Positions 26,214 to 33,973 of a stretch of DNA of 47,748 bases are shown here, one piece after another (positions within the stretch are counted from its first letter, which is position 1; each line of letters starts with the position of its first letter). A model generated the notes under the pieces. That model saw nothing but the letters and a program-made list of their open reading frames with translations, ran no database searches and was not told the origin of the DNA. Both the position numbers and the translations under genes were made by a program. The DNA comes from Promethearchaeota archaeon (GTDB lineage Archaea > Asgardarchaeota > Lokiarchaeia > Sigyniarchaeales > SOKP01): contig JAHLWS010000013.1 in assembly GCA_019057795.1 (NCBI GenBank), positions 1 through 47,748 on the forward strand. The letters are read 5' to 3'.

Positions 26214-27077
26214 TTATTCATTCCTAAATATTAAGCAATAAATATGATGTCTATTGGCAACATAAGCAGAATTAACTCCTAAAGCAATTAAGGGTTTATC
26301 ATCTTGACACCAAATTCGTTCATCTTTTAAAATATAGTATTTACCTAATTCAGAAGCAAGATCAAATGCTAAAGGGTAAAGTTTTCCATTTTTATATATA
26401 TTATTGACGATTATTGTCATATAACCCTTCTTTTTAAGCCATCTTTTAAGATTTTTATAGAAATCGACTAATTGACTTAAGAAATCCTCATAATTCTCAA
26501 TATTTTCAAAATTTTTCTCATCCGTTGAATATTCAGTATCCAAACCATCTTCTTTCCTTTTTTTCTGACGAAGTGAATTCCTTTTTAAGGAATCCCAATA
26601 TGGTGGAGATGTGATAATATAATCAACTTCGGGAATTTTGAAATGCTCTATATTCTTACAATCTCCAAGATAAAAGTGTTGATTAGACCTGTTCCTTCCG
26701 ATTTCATAATATTTCTGCTCTAATTCTATTGAAAATCCAATACGTTCTAATTTTTCGCATATAAAATTTACTGTACCTGTACCTGCCATAGGGTCTAAAA
26801 CCATTTGACCTTTTTTCGTAAAAAAACTAATATACTTTTCAACCAAAGATTCAGGAAATTTTGCTGGATGAAGAAGTACATCTCCTGTTCTTCTTTTTGG
26901 CCTTAAAATGAACCAAGACTTTGTTTCTTTTATCCATTCCTTTCCTGTTAAATCATTTAATTTGTTATTTATACAAAAACGCCCTCTATCACCTAAATCA
27001 ATATATTTCTGTGCGTTAGATTGTTTAATTTTTAATGTAATTTTTCCGTTTTTAACTACCATATAAGTTTCTTTCAT
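26214..27077 (-). CDS. DNA methyltransferase (N4-cytosine/N6-adenine type), 287 aa
   Basis: SAM-binding motif I is DPMAGTG (residues 95-101 with the ATG at 27075-27077) and the catalytic motif IV is TSPPYW (about 156-161). HPAKFPESLVEKYI before motif I is the usual N-terminal segment of the N6_N4_Mtase family. SPPY is more typical of N4-cytosine than N6-adenine enzymes, which often have DPPY. The sequence shares LNDLTGKEWIK and TKSWF with the methyltransferase at 27272, so the two are paralogues. It is first in a minus-strand unit followed by the restriction nuclease. ATG at 27077 was preferred to the adjacent TTG. Confidence 0.9.
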   Translation of the reverse strand: MKETYMVVKNGKITLKIKQSNAQKYIDLGDRGRFCINNKLNDLTGKEWIKETKSWFILRPKRRTGDVLLHPAKFPESLVEKYISFFTKKGQMVLDPMAGTGTVNFICEKLERIGFSIELEQKYYEIGRNRSNQHFYLGDCKNIEHFKIPEVDYIITSPPYWDSLKRNSLRQKKRKEDGLDTEYSTDEKNFENIENYEDFLSQLVDFYKNLKRWLKKKGYMTIIVNNIYKNGKLYPLAFDLASELGKYYILKDERIWCQDDKPLIALGVNSAYVANRHHIYCLIFRNE

Positions 27078-27241
27078 CAAAATTTAATTATTTATTATAA
27101 TATCGAAATGATCTCATTTAAATTACACGCTTTTAATCGATTACAAAAAAAGGTTAATCATTAAATTAGTAACAAGCACTTAATAATTAATTATTAAATC
27201 AATAAAGCCTCATCTTTTTTTAAACAATTTTAAAATTTTCA

Positions 27242-27250
27242 TTTATATAA
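27242..27250 (+). promoter_or_regulatory. TATA-like box of the plus-strand methyltransferase
   Basis: TTTATATAA lies 22-30 nt ahead of the ATG at 27272, with no Shine-Dalgarno motif between, as for a leaderless archaeal transcript. The 190-bp gap also serves the divergent methyltransferase on the minus strand. Confidence 0.6.
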
Positions 27251-27271
27251 TCATAATTCTATAAAAAAAAA

Positions 27272-28594
27272 ATGAAGCAGTTCGAGTTTGAAGATAATAA
27301 ATTTTTAAATTCAAATAATAATAAATTCATTGAAGAGGACGTTAAAACACTATTGGATAAAAATCCTAGGTTAAATTTATTTTTAGAATATTTAAATAAA
27401 AATAAGGTAAATTTTAAAATTTTAGACGAAGTTGAGGATTCCTACCTGGTAATAAAAACATCTACGATAGATCCTAAATATTTCATAATAATAATCAATG
27501 AAAAAGATACAAAGAATTATTTGCTTGATTATAAAAATATTAAATATTTCCAAAAAGCTTTATCTGACGATAAAATTAATTACGGAAATTTCTATATTTT
27601 ATTTTTAGATCCTTCATTAAATTCTATCGATGATGTCCTATTTAAATCAAGTTATGTAGATTTTAAGAGAATATCTTTAAAAATGGAATTTAAAAGGATA
27701 TCTAGTGTTGATTTAAAGATTTCTTTAAAAAGAGAATTAAGAAAAGGGCTCCCTATTGGAATTTATAGCGAAAAGAATAAATTAAATGATTTAACTGGAA
27801 AAGAATGGATCAAGTTTACTAAAAGTTGGTTTACTCATAATCCACCTCCTAGAAATAAAATAGAAATTCTACACCCCGCTAAATTTCCTGAAACTTTAAT
27901 AGAGGATTTTATTAAGTTTTTTACGAAGGAAAACCAAATTGTATTGGATCCATTTTTAGGGACAGGAAGTACAAGTGTTGCAGCAAAAAATACAATAAGA
28001 AGTTGTATTGGAGTAGAAATTAACAAAGATTACGCAGAAATAGCTAAATCCAGAATAAATCAAAAAAAAATTGATAAATGGGTTTATTCTGACGAAGAAA
28101 ATTTAATGTATAAAATTATTAATAACGATTCTAGTAAATTAGATGAAATATGGCAAAAAAATAAACTTCCGTTAGTTGATTTTTGTATAACAAGCCCTCC
28201 TTATTGGAATCAACTAAAGAGAAATTTCATGAGGCAACAAAAAAGAAAAGAAATGGGTTTAGACACAATTTATAGCAAAAATCCAAAAGATATTGGAAAT
28301 ATTGATGATTACAGAGAATTTATCAAAGCTCAAGAAAAAATTTTCGAAGAAGTCTACAAAGTTATCAAAAACAAGGGTTATTTAGTAATCATTACGAATA
28401 ATGTTTTTTATAATGGGAGACTTTTTCCTCTTGCTCATGATACTGCAGTTTCTCTATCTGAAAAATGGGTTCTAAAGGATGAAAAAATTTGGTGCCAAAA
28501 TGATAAAGCATTACTCCCATTAGGGATTAATAATGCATGGGTTGCAAATCGTTGTCATCAATACTGTTTAATTTTCAGAAAGGAACAAAATTAA
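27272..28594 (+). CDS. DNA methyltransferase (N4-cytosine/N6-adenine type) with N-terminal extension, 440 aa
   Basis: Residues 1-165 form an extra domain of alternating strands and helices that I do not recognise. The methyltransferase core follows: LNDLTGKEWIKFTKSWF (171-187), HPAKFPETLIEDF, motif I DPFLGTG (226-232) and motif IV TSPPYW (307-312). The core closely follows the divergent 287-aa enzyme, so they probably methylate the two strands of an asymmetric site, a situation known from type IIS systems. The extension may add target recognition. Its last codons and the 3' flank form the left copy of a 90-nt direct repeat. Confidence 0.9.
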   Translation: MKQFEFEDNKFLNSNNNKFIEEDVKTLLDKNPRLNLFLEYLNKNKVNFKILDEVEDSYLVIKTSTIDPKYFIIIINEKDTKNYLLDYKNIKYFQKALSDDKINYGNFYILFLDPSLNSIDDVLFKSSYVDFKRISLKMEFKRISSVDLKISLKRELRKGLPIGIYSEKNKLNDLTGKEWIKFTKSWFTHNPPPRNKIEILHPAKFPETLIEDFIKFFTKENQIVLDPFLGTGSTSVAAKNTIRSCIGVEINKDYAEIAKSRINQKKIDKWVYSDEENLMYKIINNDSSKLDEIWQKNKLPLVDFCITSPPYWNQLKRNFMRQQKRKEMGLDTIYSKNPKDIGNIDDYREFIKAQEKIFEEVYKVIKNKGYLVIITNNVFYNGRLFPLAHDTAVSLSEKWVLKDEKIWCQNDKALLPLGINNAWVANRCHQYCLIFRKEQN

Positions 28595-28660
28595 TTACCT
28601 TAGAAACAAAGTATTTTTTATATAAAGTAATGAAAAGATATTATGAGTTTTAACAACAAA
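28571..28660. repeat. 90-nt direct repeat, left copy
   Basis: Matches 29801-29890 in the same orientation without gaps, 78 of 90 positions identical by my count. It holds the last eight codons and stop of the methyltransferase, a TATA-like tract (about 28614-28625) and an ATG with AGTTTTAACAACAA after it. Confidence 0.85.
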
Positions 28661-28726
28661 CGGAAAGTAGAGAGTTGTCTTAAAAGTAACGATAAAAAGG
28701 TCGTAGAGTGGAGAATTAGTAAATAA
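28643..28726 (+). pseudogene. Orphan 5' end of a DUF6884-type gene
   Basis: The ATG at 28643 with MSFNNK mirrors the start MSLNNK of the gene at 29873 and has the same TATA-like promoter, but after six codons the sequence is unrelated and ends after 27 codons. It looks like a promoter and start codon cut from their gene by the rearrangement that placed the ATPase fragment here. Confidence 0.55.
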
Positions 28727-29705
28727 AAACATTTTTCAGCTTATTTCTAAGAGTAATACCATGATCTCCAATAAAAATATCTTTCTGATGTGTAAAAATA
28801 GTAAAAACATTGTTTTTTTCGATTTGTTTTCCAATATCGTCCATAAGTTCATGGGAGACATAAGTAATTTTTTCATAAAAACCATGTAAATATTGTAAGA
28901 ACTCATGATTTGTTCCACACCACCAGTGAACAAGTTCATCAAAACAGAGGATTATATTTTTATATTTCCTTCCTACTGAGGGATGTTTACAAATATCTTC
29001 CAGAACATTTGAAGAGAAAAAAGATAATTTTAAATCTTCTAACAATTTTTCAATTTTTCTTGCTATTTTCTCAATTACTTCTTGATCAAATTCAGCATTT
29101 GTTTCTATAATTTCATATACTCTTTGAAGTTCAATGAAATCTTCTGAGGACAAGTGAGATTGAATTAAGTTTTTTAGACCAGTTTCAAAACAAATTCTAA
29201 TAATTTTTACATCCGGATTTATGCTTTCAGCAGGATTTAAGATATAATTACTTACAGTATATCGAATTGCTGTATCTAAATTTTTAGAACGGAATGTTAC
29301 TAATGAGATTGGAATTATTATGGTACCAGATAGCGTTTGGAGATCGGATTTTCCTTTTAATAGATTAATTGTATTACGATATTCACTGAAGAATTCCATA
29401 TCTTCAAAATTATTTAATTTCTTCTCGATAACCTCTTGAATTTCGGGTAAATATTTCTCTTTATTTAATATAATTGATAAGAAGAGCAAAGGATTTAAAT
29501 GATATGGAAAATATGGTATTAGGATATCAATTATTCCTTCTTTACTTGGATCATGAATCTTTGCCTTAATAGCTTGAAAAATTTTCTTAAATAAATTGAT
29601 GAATTTAATATTAAGATCGAAATTTTCCAAATATTCAGATATTTCGCTTAATGATTTCTCATTAAGATCATAAAAGTCTTGAATATTTCCAATCATTATT
29701 TTCAC
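28716..29705 (-). CDS. BrxC-like ATPase fragment lacking the Walker A motif, 329 aa
   Basis: The C-terminal half carries IILCFDELVHWW (251-262) followed by HEFLQYLHGF, matching the Walker B region IILDELSQWW and NQLHGL of the BrxC-like ATPase at 39373-42801. TIIIPISLVTF with AIRYTV also aligns with LLICPIKLTDF and IIRYSL of that protein. The N-terminal 120 residues have no P-loop, and the frame stops about 70 residues after Walker B, where the larger protein continues for 800 more. It therefore cannot be a complete ATPase. It may be a decayed copy or a regulatory pseudo-ATPase. It lies between the two copies of the 90-nt direct repeat and runs against the flanking genes. Confidence 0.65.
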   Translation of the reverse strand: MKIMIGNIQDFYDLNEKSLSEISEYLENFDLNIKFINLFKKIFQAIKAKIHDPSKEGIIDILIPYFPYHLNPLLFLSIILNKEKYLPEIQEVIEKKLNNFEDMEFFSEYRNTINLLKGKSDLQTLSGTIIIPISLVTFRSKNLDTAIRYTVSNYILNPAESINPDVKIIRICFETGLKNLIQSHLSSEDFIELQRVYEIIETNAEFDQEVIEKIARKIEKLLEDLKLSFFSSNVLEDICKHPSVGRKYKNIILCFDELVHWWCGTNHEFLQYLHGFYEKITYVSHELMDDIGKQIEKNNVFTIFTHQKDIFIGDHGITLRNKLKNVFIY

Positions 29706-29748
29706 TTTTTAATACATACTAGATATTTTTTTTAACATTAAATTTGTT

Positions 29749-29795
29749 TTATCATATTTCTTTATTAATTTATTGATATAATCCCAATTTATTTT
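29749..29795 (-). pseudogene. Remnant of a restriction-nuclease 3' end
   Basis: On the minus strand this 47-nt stretch encodes the tail IKKYDK-type end preceded by NWDYINKL; it matches 31820-31866, the 3' end of the 250-aa nuclease-paralogue gene, with one difference by my count. The rest of the gene is missing; the 3' end of a methyltransferase gene begins five bases to the right. Confidence 0.7.
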
Positions 29796-29800
29796 TTTAC

Positions 29801-29890
29801 ATTTTCAGTAAGGAACAAAATTAATTACTCTATAATCATAGTATTTTATATACAAAGTAATGAAAAAATAATATGAGTTTAAACAACAAG
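29801..29890. repeat. 90-nt direct repeat, right copy
   Basis: Right copy of the repeat at 28571-28660. Here it begins with eight orphan codons of a methyltransferase C-terminus (IFSKEQN-like), then the promoter and the true start of the DUF6884-type gene. Confidence 0.85.
29844..29852 (+). promoter_or_regulatory. TATA-like box of the DUF6884/dpdA-like pair
   Basis: TTTTATATA lies 21-29 nt before the ATG at 29873. The equivalent tract is present in the left copy of the direct repeat. Confidence 0.55.
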
Positions 29891-30406
29891 AAAATACTTA
29901 TTATTACAAGTTGTTCTGCTAAAAAGAAAAGGTTTTCTAAACCTGTAAGGGCAATTGATTTATATCAAGGAGATTTCTTTAAAAAAGTAAAAAAATTTGC
30001 ACTTTTAAATCAATTTGATTTAAATATCATTAGTGCAAAATACGGACTAATAACATCAGATAAAGAAATTAATTACTATGATGCGAAAATAAAAAATAAT
30101 GATGATATTGAAAATTTAAAACCTAATGTCATTCCAAAACTAAATGACCTAATTGATAATTACGATAAGATCCTATTATTAATGGGTAAAGACTACAAAA
30201 AAATTATTGAATCTGAGTCTGCTGTAAATGAAAAATTTCTTCACTTCTTCGATAAGAGAGGATTGGGAGGTTATCTGTCTTTAATGAATGATTTATTGCA
30301 ATTAAATCAAAAACAATTGTATAAGTTATTATTTGAACAAAAATGTAATCCCATTACTGCTAAGTTGATAAAATCTTATAAGTATAAATATAAAAAATTG
30401 ATATAA
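29873..30406 (+). CDS. DUF6884/YaaA-like protein, 177 aa
   Basis: KKILIITSCSAKKKR (7-20), RAIDLYQGDFFKKV (26-39) and LNIISAKYGLI (50-60) are the conserved blocks of small DUF6884-type proteins: a first strand ending in a Ser/Cys motif, the LYxGxFF helix, and a strand ending SAKYGL followed by an acidic segment with Tyr. The fold is thought to be related to YaaA and to the domain seen in archaeosine synthases and some phage 7-deazaguanine enzymes; I state that relation from memory. It ends two bases before the TTG start of the TGT-like gene, so the two are certainly co-transcribed. Likely role: acting on, or recognising, the deazaguanine base placed by its partner. Confidence 0.7.
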   Translation: MSLNNKKILIITSCSAKKKRFSKPVRAIDLYQGDFFKKVKKFALLNQFDLNIISAKYGLITSDKEINYYDAKIKNNDDIENLKPNVIPKLNDLIDNYDKILLLMGKDYKKIIESESAVNEKFLHFFDKRGLGGYLSLMNDLLQLNQKQLYKLLFEQKCNPITAKLIKSYKYKYKKLI

Positions 30407-30408
30407 AA

Positions 30409-31656
30409 TTGACATTCACACAGATTGATTATCATATTACACATTCAGATCAACTTAGTAGAGTTGGTTATATCAAGTTGAAAAATGGGAAAAAGATCGA
30501 AACACCCATAAATTGGGTTGGTCTTAGTGTTGCCGAATCTTCAGATTTTCAATTTAATGCATTCAAAAAAGCAGGAGTAACTAGTTTTCTAAGTAATGTA
30601 TATGATTTAAAATATCAAGATAAAAAAGGGATTAGAGATGATTTAATTAACCGCCTTGTTGATGAAGGATTAAACCATAAAATTGATAGCGGGGGATTCC
30701 AACTAATGAAGCAACAAATTACAGGGAAAAAGAAATTTGATTTAAATCCCGAAATTGTATATGAGATTCAAAAATCAGTTCCGTGCGATATAGGAGTAGT
30801 TTTGGATGTTCCTATCGGAACTGAAAGTAGAGAAGATAAAGTCATAAACAAAATTGATAAAACACTACAAAATTTAGAATCATATTTAAAAATTTACGAT
30901 AACGAAGAGGATTCTTTCACAATCTTACCTGTTATTCATGGTCATGATATTAAGAAACTGGACTATGCAATCAATGGACTCGAAAATATAATTGGAGAAT
31001 TACCCAAGGCATTAGGAATAGGTAGCCTTGTACCAATGGTTAAAGCAGTGAAAAACTCGAGCTCTACTGGAGGGAAAAAAAATTTTGTTAATATCCTCAT
31101 GTATTTAAGAAATAAATTACCTAAAACCTTTATCCATGCTTTTGGTATCGGGGGGACTATGGCTTATTTTGCATATCTGTGTGGTGTTGACAGCATTGAT
31201 TCAAATGGTTGGATATTAAAAGCAAGTAGAGGTGTAATTCAGTTACCGGGTACCTCTGATAGGTTTTTACGAAAAAAATCTCATAATCGTCCTTATCTTT
31301 TAACTAATCGAAAGATAAGGGGGACCAAAAAAACAATTAATGAAATAGATCTTTTTATGAAATGCAAATGTCCAATCTGTGAAGAGTATTGTACTGATGG
31401 AATTTGGAGTCAACACGACTGGGTAAGGAAACGAGATGATTTTGATCAATACACTGTAGAATCAAGAATGAAAAGAGTTGTTCATAACTTATGGTTATAT
31501 CAAACTGAACTTAAACTTATAAAACAAGCAATAAAGGATAAGACGTCTATTGATTTTATAGGAAAAAGGCTCCAAAACTCAATATATAAAGGTTTATTTC
31601 AAGAAATCGTTAAAAAAATGGATTCCGATCAAACCAATTTATCAAATTTTCTATAA
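30409..31656 (+). CDS. dpdA: TGT-fold DNA transglycosylase-like protein (DpdA-like), 415 aa
   Basis: The tRNA-guanine transglycosylase fold is clear: D93SGGFQLM (base-binding/catalytic Asp region), LD133VP, GIGSLVP (203-209), HAFGIGG (243-249), D261SIDSNGW (candidate nucleophile) and the zinc site C319-x-C321-x2-C324 with H359. At 415 aa it lacks the PUA and extra domains of archaeal ArcTGT (normally over 500 aa), which argues against a tRNA archaeosine enzyme. Known DpdA proteins exchange guanine in DNA for preQ0; queC, queD and queE are in this window. The start is a TTG two bases after the DUF6884 stop. What remains open is whether its target is DNA or tRNA. Confidence 0.78.
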   Translation: MTFTQIDYHITHSDQLSRVGYIKLKNGKKIETPINWVGLSVAESSDFQFNAFKKAGVTSFLSNVYDLKYQDKKGIRDDLINRLVDEGLNHKIDSGGFQLMKQQITGKKKFDLNPEIVYEIQKSVPCDIGVVLDVPIGTESREDKVINKIDKTLQNLESYLKIYDNEEDSFTILPVIHGHDIKKLDYAINGLENIIGELPKALGIGSLVPMVKAVKNSSSTGGKKNFVNILMYLRNKLPKTFIHAFGIGGTMAYFAYLCGVDSIDSNGWILKASRGVIQLPGTSDRFLRKKSHNRPYLLTNRKIRGTKKTINEIDLFMKCKCPICEEYCTDGIWSQHDWVRKRDDFDQYTVESRMKRVVHNLWLYQTELKLIKQAIKDKTSIDFIGKRLQNSIYKGLFQEIVKKMDSDQTNLSNFL

Positions 31657-31776
31657 ATACGATGAGTGTGGATTTCTATTACATTTTTAAGAAGGAATTG
31701 CAATTTTTATTATATTAACTAATGAAATTTTTCATCAGTTATATTTAAACTTTTTAAGTATTAAAATATAAAATTT

Positions 31777-32529
31777 TTAACAATAAAAGTCTGAGAATTG
31801 TTTTTTAGCACTTATAAATTTATCATATTTCTTTACTAATTTATTGATATAATCCCAATTTATTTTATATCCAATAGGAATTTGGAAATCTTTCTTCAAT
31901 ATAAAATTGGTTTGAAGATTTTTGTGAAAATAATAATTTGCAAATCTCCTTGATATTGCTTCAAGAAGCGAACTCAAAGATTTATAGTATCCTTTTTTAA
32001 ATAACTCACAAATTACAAACCTAAACCATTCTTCTCCACTCCTTTCAAACTCAGATAATACTTTTTCTTTATCTAATCTCCAATCCTTAACTTTTAAACC
32101 TAAAGAACTTCTGATTTGTTTGATTTCTTTTAGTAATTCAGATTTATTTCCTTTCTCAAAAAACCTTTGTTTTTGTTGAATTTCATCTATATCCTTTAGT
32201 AATTGTAAATATTCCCCTTTTATTAAAATTAAATAATGAATAATTTCTGAAAGCTTTACTTCGTTATTTTCCATTAAATTTATAATCCATTTTAATATAT
32301 CTGTAGGATTTAAGTTCTTATCAATTAATCCTATTTTTTTAAAAAATAATTTATAATTAAGTATAATTGAATCTTTGCTTCTTTTAAATCGTTTAAAAAG
32401 TATCTCTTCATAATAATTTTTAAAAACCTCCTTTCCATCTATATGATTTATTGATATACTCCAATTTATTATAAAATCTTTAACTTCCTCTATTTTTGTA
32501 TCCATCCAAAACAATATTTTCTTTTCCAA
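31777..32529 (-). CDS. Nuclease-paralogue C-terminal domain protein, 250 aa
   Basis: From ILFWMDTKIEEV onward the protein aligns over its full length with residues about 145-393 of the restriction protein at 24985-26166 (shared landmarks: LNYKLF, HYLILIKGEYL against HYVILTEGGYL, ELFKKGYYKSLS against ELLKMGYGRSLT, INWDYINKL against FNWEKIIDL). The PD-(D/E)XK nuclease domain is absent; only 25 nt separate its TTG start from the BrxL stop. It may be a truncated nuclease, or a free DNA-reading subunit now serving as last gene of the BREX-like operon. Intact reading frame over 250 codons suggests it is still used. Confidence 0.7.
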   Translation of the reverse strand: MEKKILFWMDTKIEEVKDFIINWSISINHIDGKEVFKNYYEEILFKRFKRSKDSIILNYKLFFKKIGLIDKNLNPTDILKWIINLMENNEVKLSEIIHYLILIKGEYLQLLKDIDEIQQKQRFFEKGNKSELLKEIKQIRSSLGLKVKDWRLDKEKVLSEFERSGEEWFRFVICELFKKGYYKSLSSLLEAISRRFANYYFHKNLQTNFILKKDFQIPIGYKINWDYINKLVKKYDKFISAKKQFSDFYC

Positions 32530-32554
32530 GGAGCAACACGAAGACAGAATTTTA

Positions 32555-33973
32555 TTAATCGAAATTTATTTCATAATCAAGAGTTTTATGAGCAAATTCG
32601 TTAGGATCAAATAAGTGAAGTTGATCAATTACATATTGCCTTAATTCAATTGCTAAATCCATAACAACTTCTAAAATTTCTTCATCCACATCTTTATCTG
32701 GTCTTAATATCTTCAATAATCCTGAAGCGACCCTAAGGACCGATTTTTGGTCCCTAATATTAAAATTTGACGAAAAACTTACATACTCTTCAATAATTGT
32801 CTGGAAGTTTTCTTTCCTTAAAAAGTGTAAATATTCAGCGAAATAATCACCAACAAAACCATATCCGTCAGATAAACTTTCTTCTCTTTTTTTAATTTCT
32901 TTAAATTCCCATCCGGGGATAATAGCGTTTATTCTCATAATAAAAGCTGTGTCTTGCATACTTACAGGTAGAGCATTTAAATATTTTTGTTCCAATGGAG
33001 CAGAATTTTTTTTCAAAAGAATATTACCCAACATAACAAAAGAAGTAGTACTTCTTATTTTTTTGCCTAATCTATCAAAATTTCCACTTTCAAGAAAATC
33101 TTTTAATTTTCCTATAGTTTCATCTTTTTTTGACAGTTCAATTTTACTGATTTCATCAAAAACGACAACATCTTTAGTTGCTAATAACCCTGCTTCCTTA
33201 TAAACACCATGATAAAAAAGAACGGCAGGTGATATTACTCCTCCAGAGATAATTTGAGTATAGTATGACATTTCTCTATAAAAATATGTTTTTCCTGTAT
33301 TTTTGGGACCTAATTCTAAAATACAGCAATTTGATTCAACTAGAGATATCAATCTACATAAATGTAATAATTTTTCTCTCCTAGTAAAAATTTCATCTTT
33401 CATTCCAATGGTGTTTATTAAAATGTCAATCCATTCATCTAAAGTGAAAAATTCCCTTCTATTGATAATAAAATCTAAAGAAAAATATGGTATTTGGAAT
33501 GGAATAAATTTAGTCACTAAAATACCTGCCTTCTCTTTCCCTTCAATAAATTGTAGTTCAGCAATCCCCCACATTCCATTAATTAAAAGATTTTCATTTT
33601 CTAGAACAATTTCTTCTACCACTTTAGCACTTACGACACTTAAAACAGGAATTTGAAAATGATAACTTGAGGTTGCTAAATGAGTTCTTACTTTAAACTC
33701 TCCGAGTAATTCAATAGATTTTCTTATCATTAAATCACTGAGTAGTTTATGTTTATATGAAGGTTCAGGATATAACTCATTAATAATTGTAGAGATTTTC
33801 TCCTTATTTTCAAGGGTTAAAATTCCTTCTGGGTTGAATTTCATTATAAAATATTCGGCAATGAAACGAGGAATTCTATTAAATTCTTGCTTACGAGAAT
33901 TAATTTTATAAATTACTAAATCTTCAAAATGCTCTTTTACTTTTTTGATTAATTCATCGTCCATTTTGATCAC
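32555..33973 (-). CDS. brxL: BREX protein BrxL, short form without Lon protease domain, 472 aa
   Basis: NRIPRFIAEYFI (32-43) is the conserved N-terminal motif of BrxL. The AAA+ core follows: Walker A G222PKNTGKT229 in ELGPKNTGKTYFYREM, ISGGVISPAVLFYH, Walker B VVVFDE (269-274), and sensor segment SFVMLGNI. Full-length BrxL proteins carry a C-terminal Lon-like protease domain; here the protein ends at 472 residues with no such domain. BrxL forms DNA-binding rings needed for defence in some BREX types. It starts with GTG overlapping the previous stop (GTGA); the ATG three codons on is an alternative. Confidence 0.85.
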   Translation of the reverse strand: MIKMDDELIKKVKEHFEDLVIYKINSRKQEFNRIPRFIAEYFIMKFNPEGILTLENKEKISTIINELYPEPSYKHKLLSDLMIRKSIELLGEFKVRTHLATSSYHFQIPVLSVVSAKVVEEIVLENENLLINGMWGIAELQFIEGKEKAGILVTKFIPFQIPYFSLDFIINRREFFTLDEWIDILINTIGMKDEIFTRREKLLHLCRLISLVESNCCILELGPKNTGKTYFYREMSYYTQIISGGVISPAVLFYHGVYKEAGLLATKDVVVFDEISKIELSKKDETIGKLKDFLESGNFDRLGKKIRSTTSFVMLGNILLKKNSAPLEQKYLNALPVSMQDTAFIMRINAIIPGWEFKEIKKREESLSDGYGFVGDYFAEYLHFLRKENFQTIIEEYVSFSSNFNIRDQKSVLRVASGLLKILRPDKDVDEEILEVVMDLAIELRQYVIDQLHLFDPNEFAHKTLDYEINFD

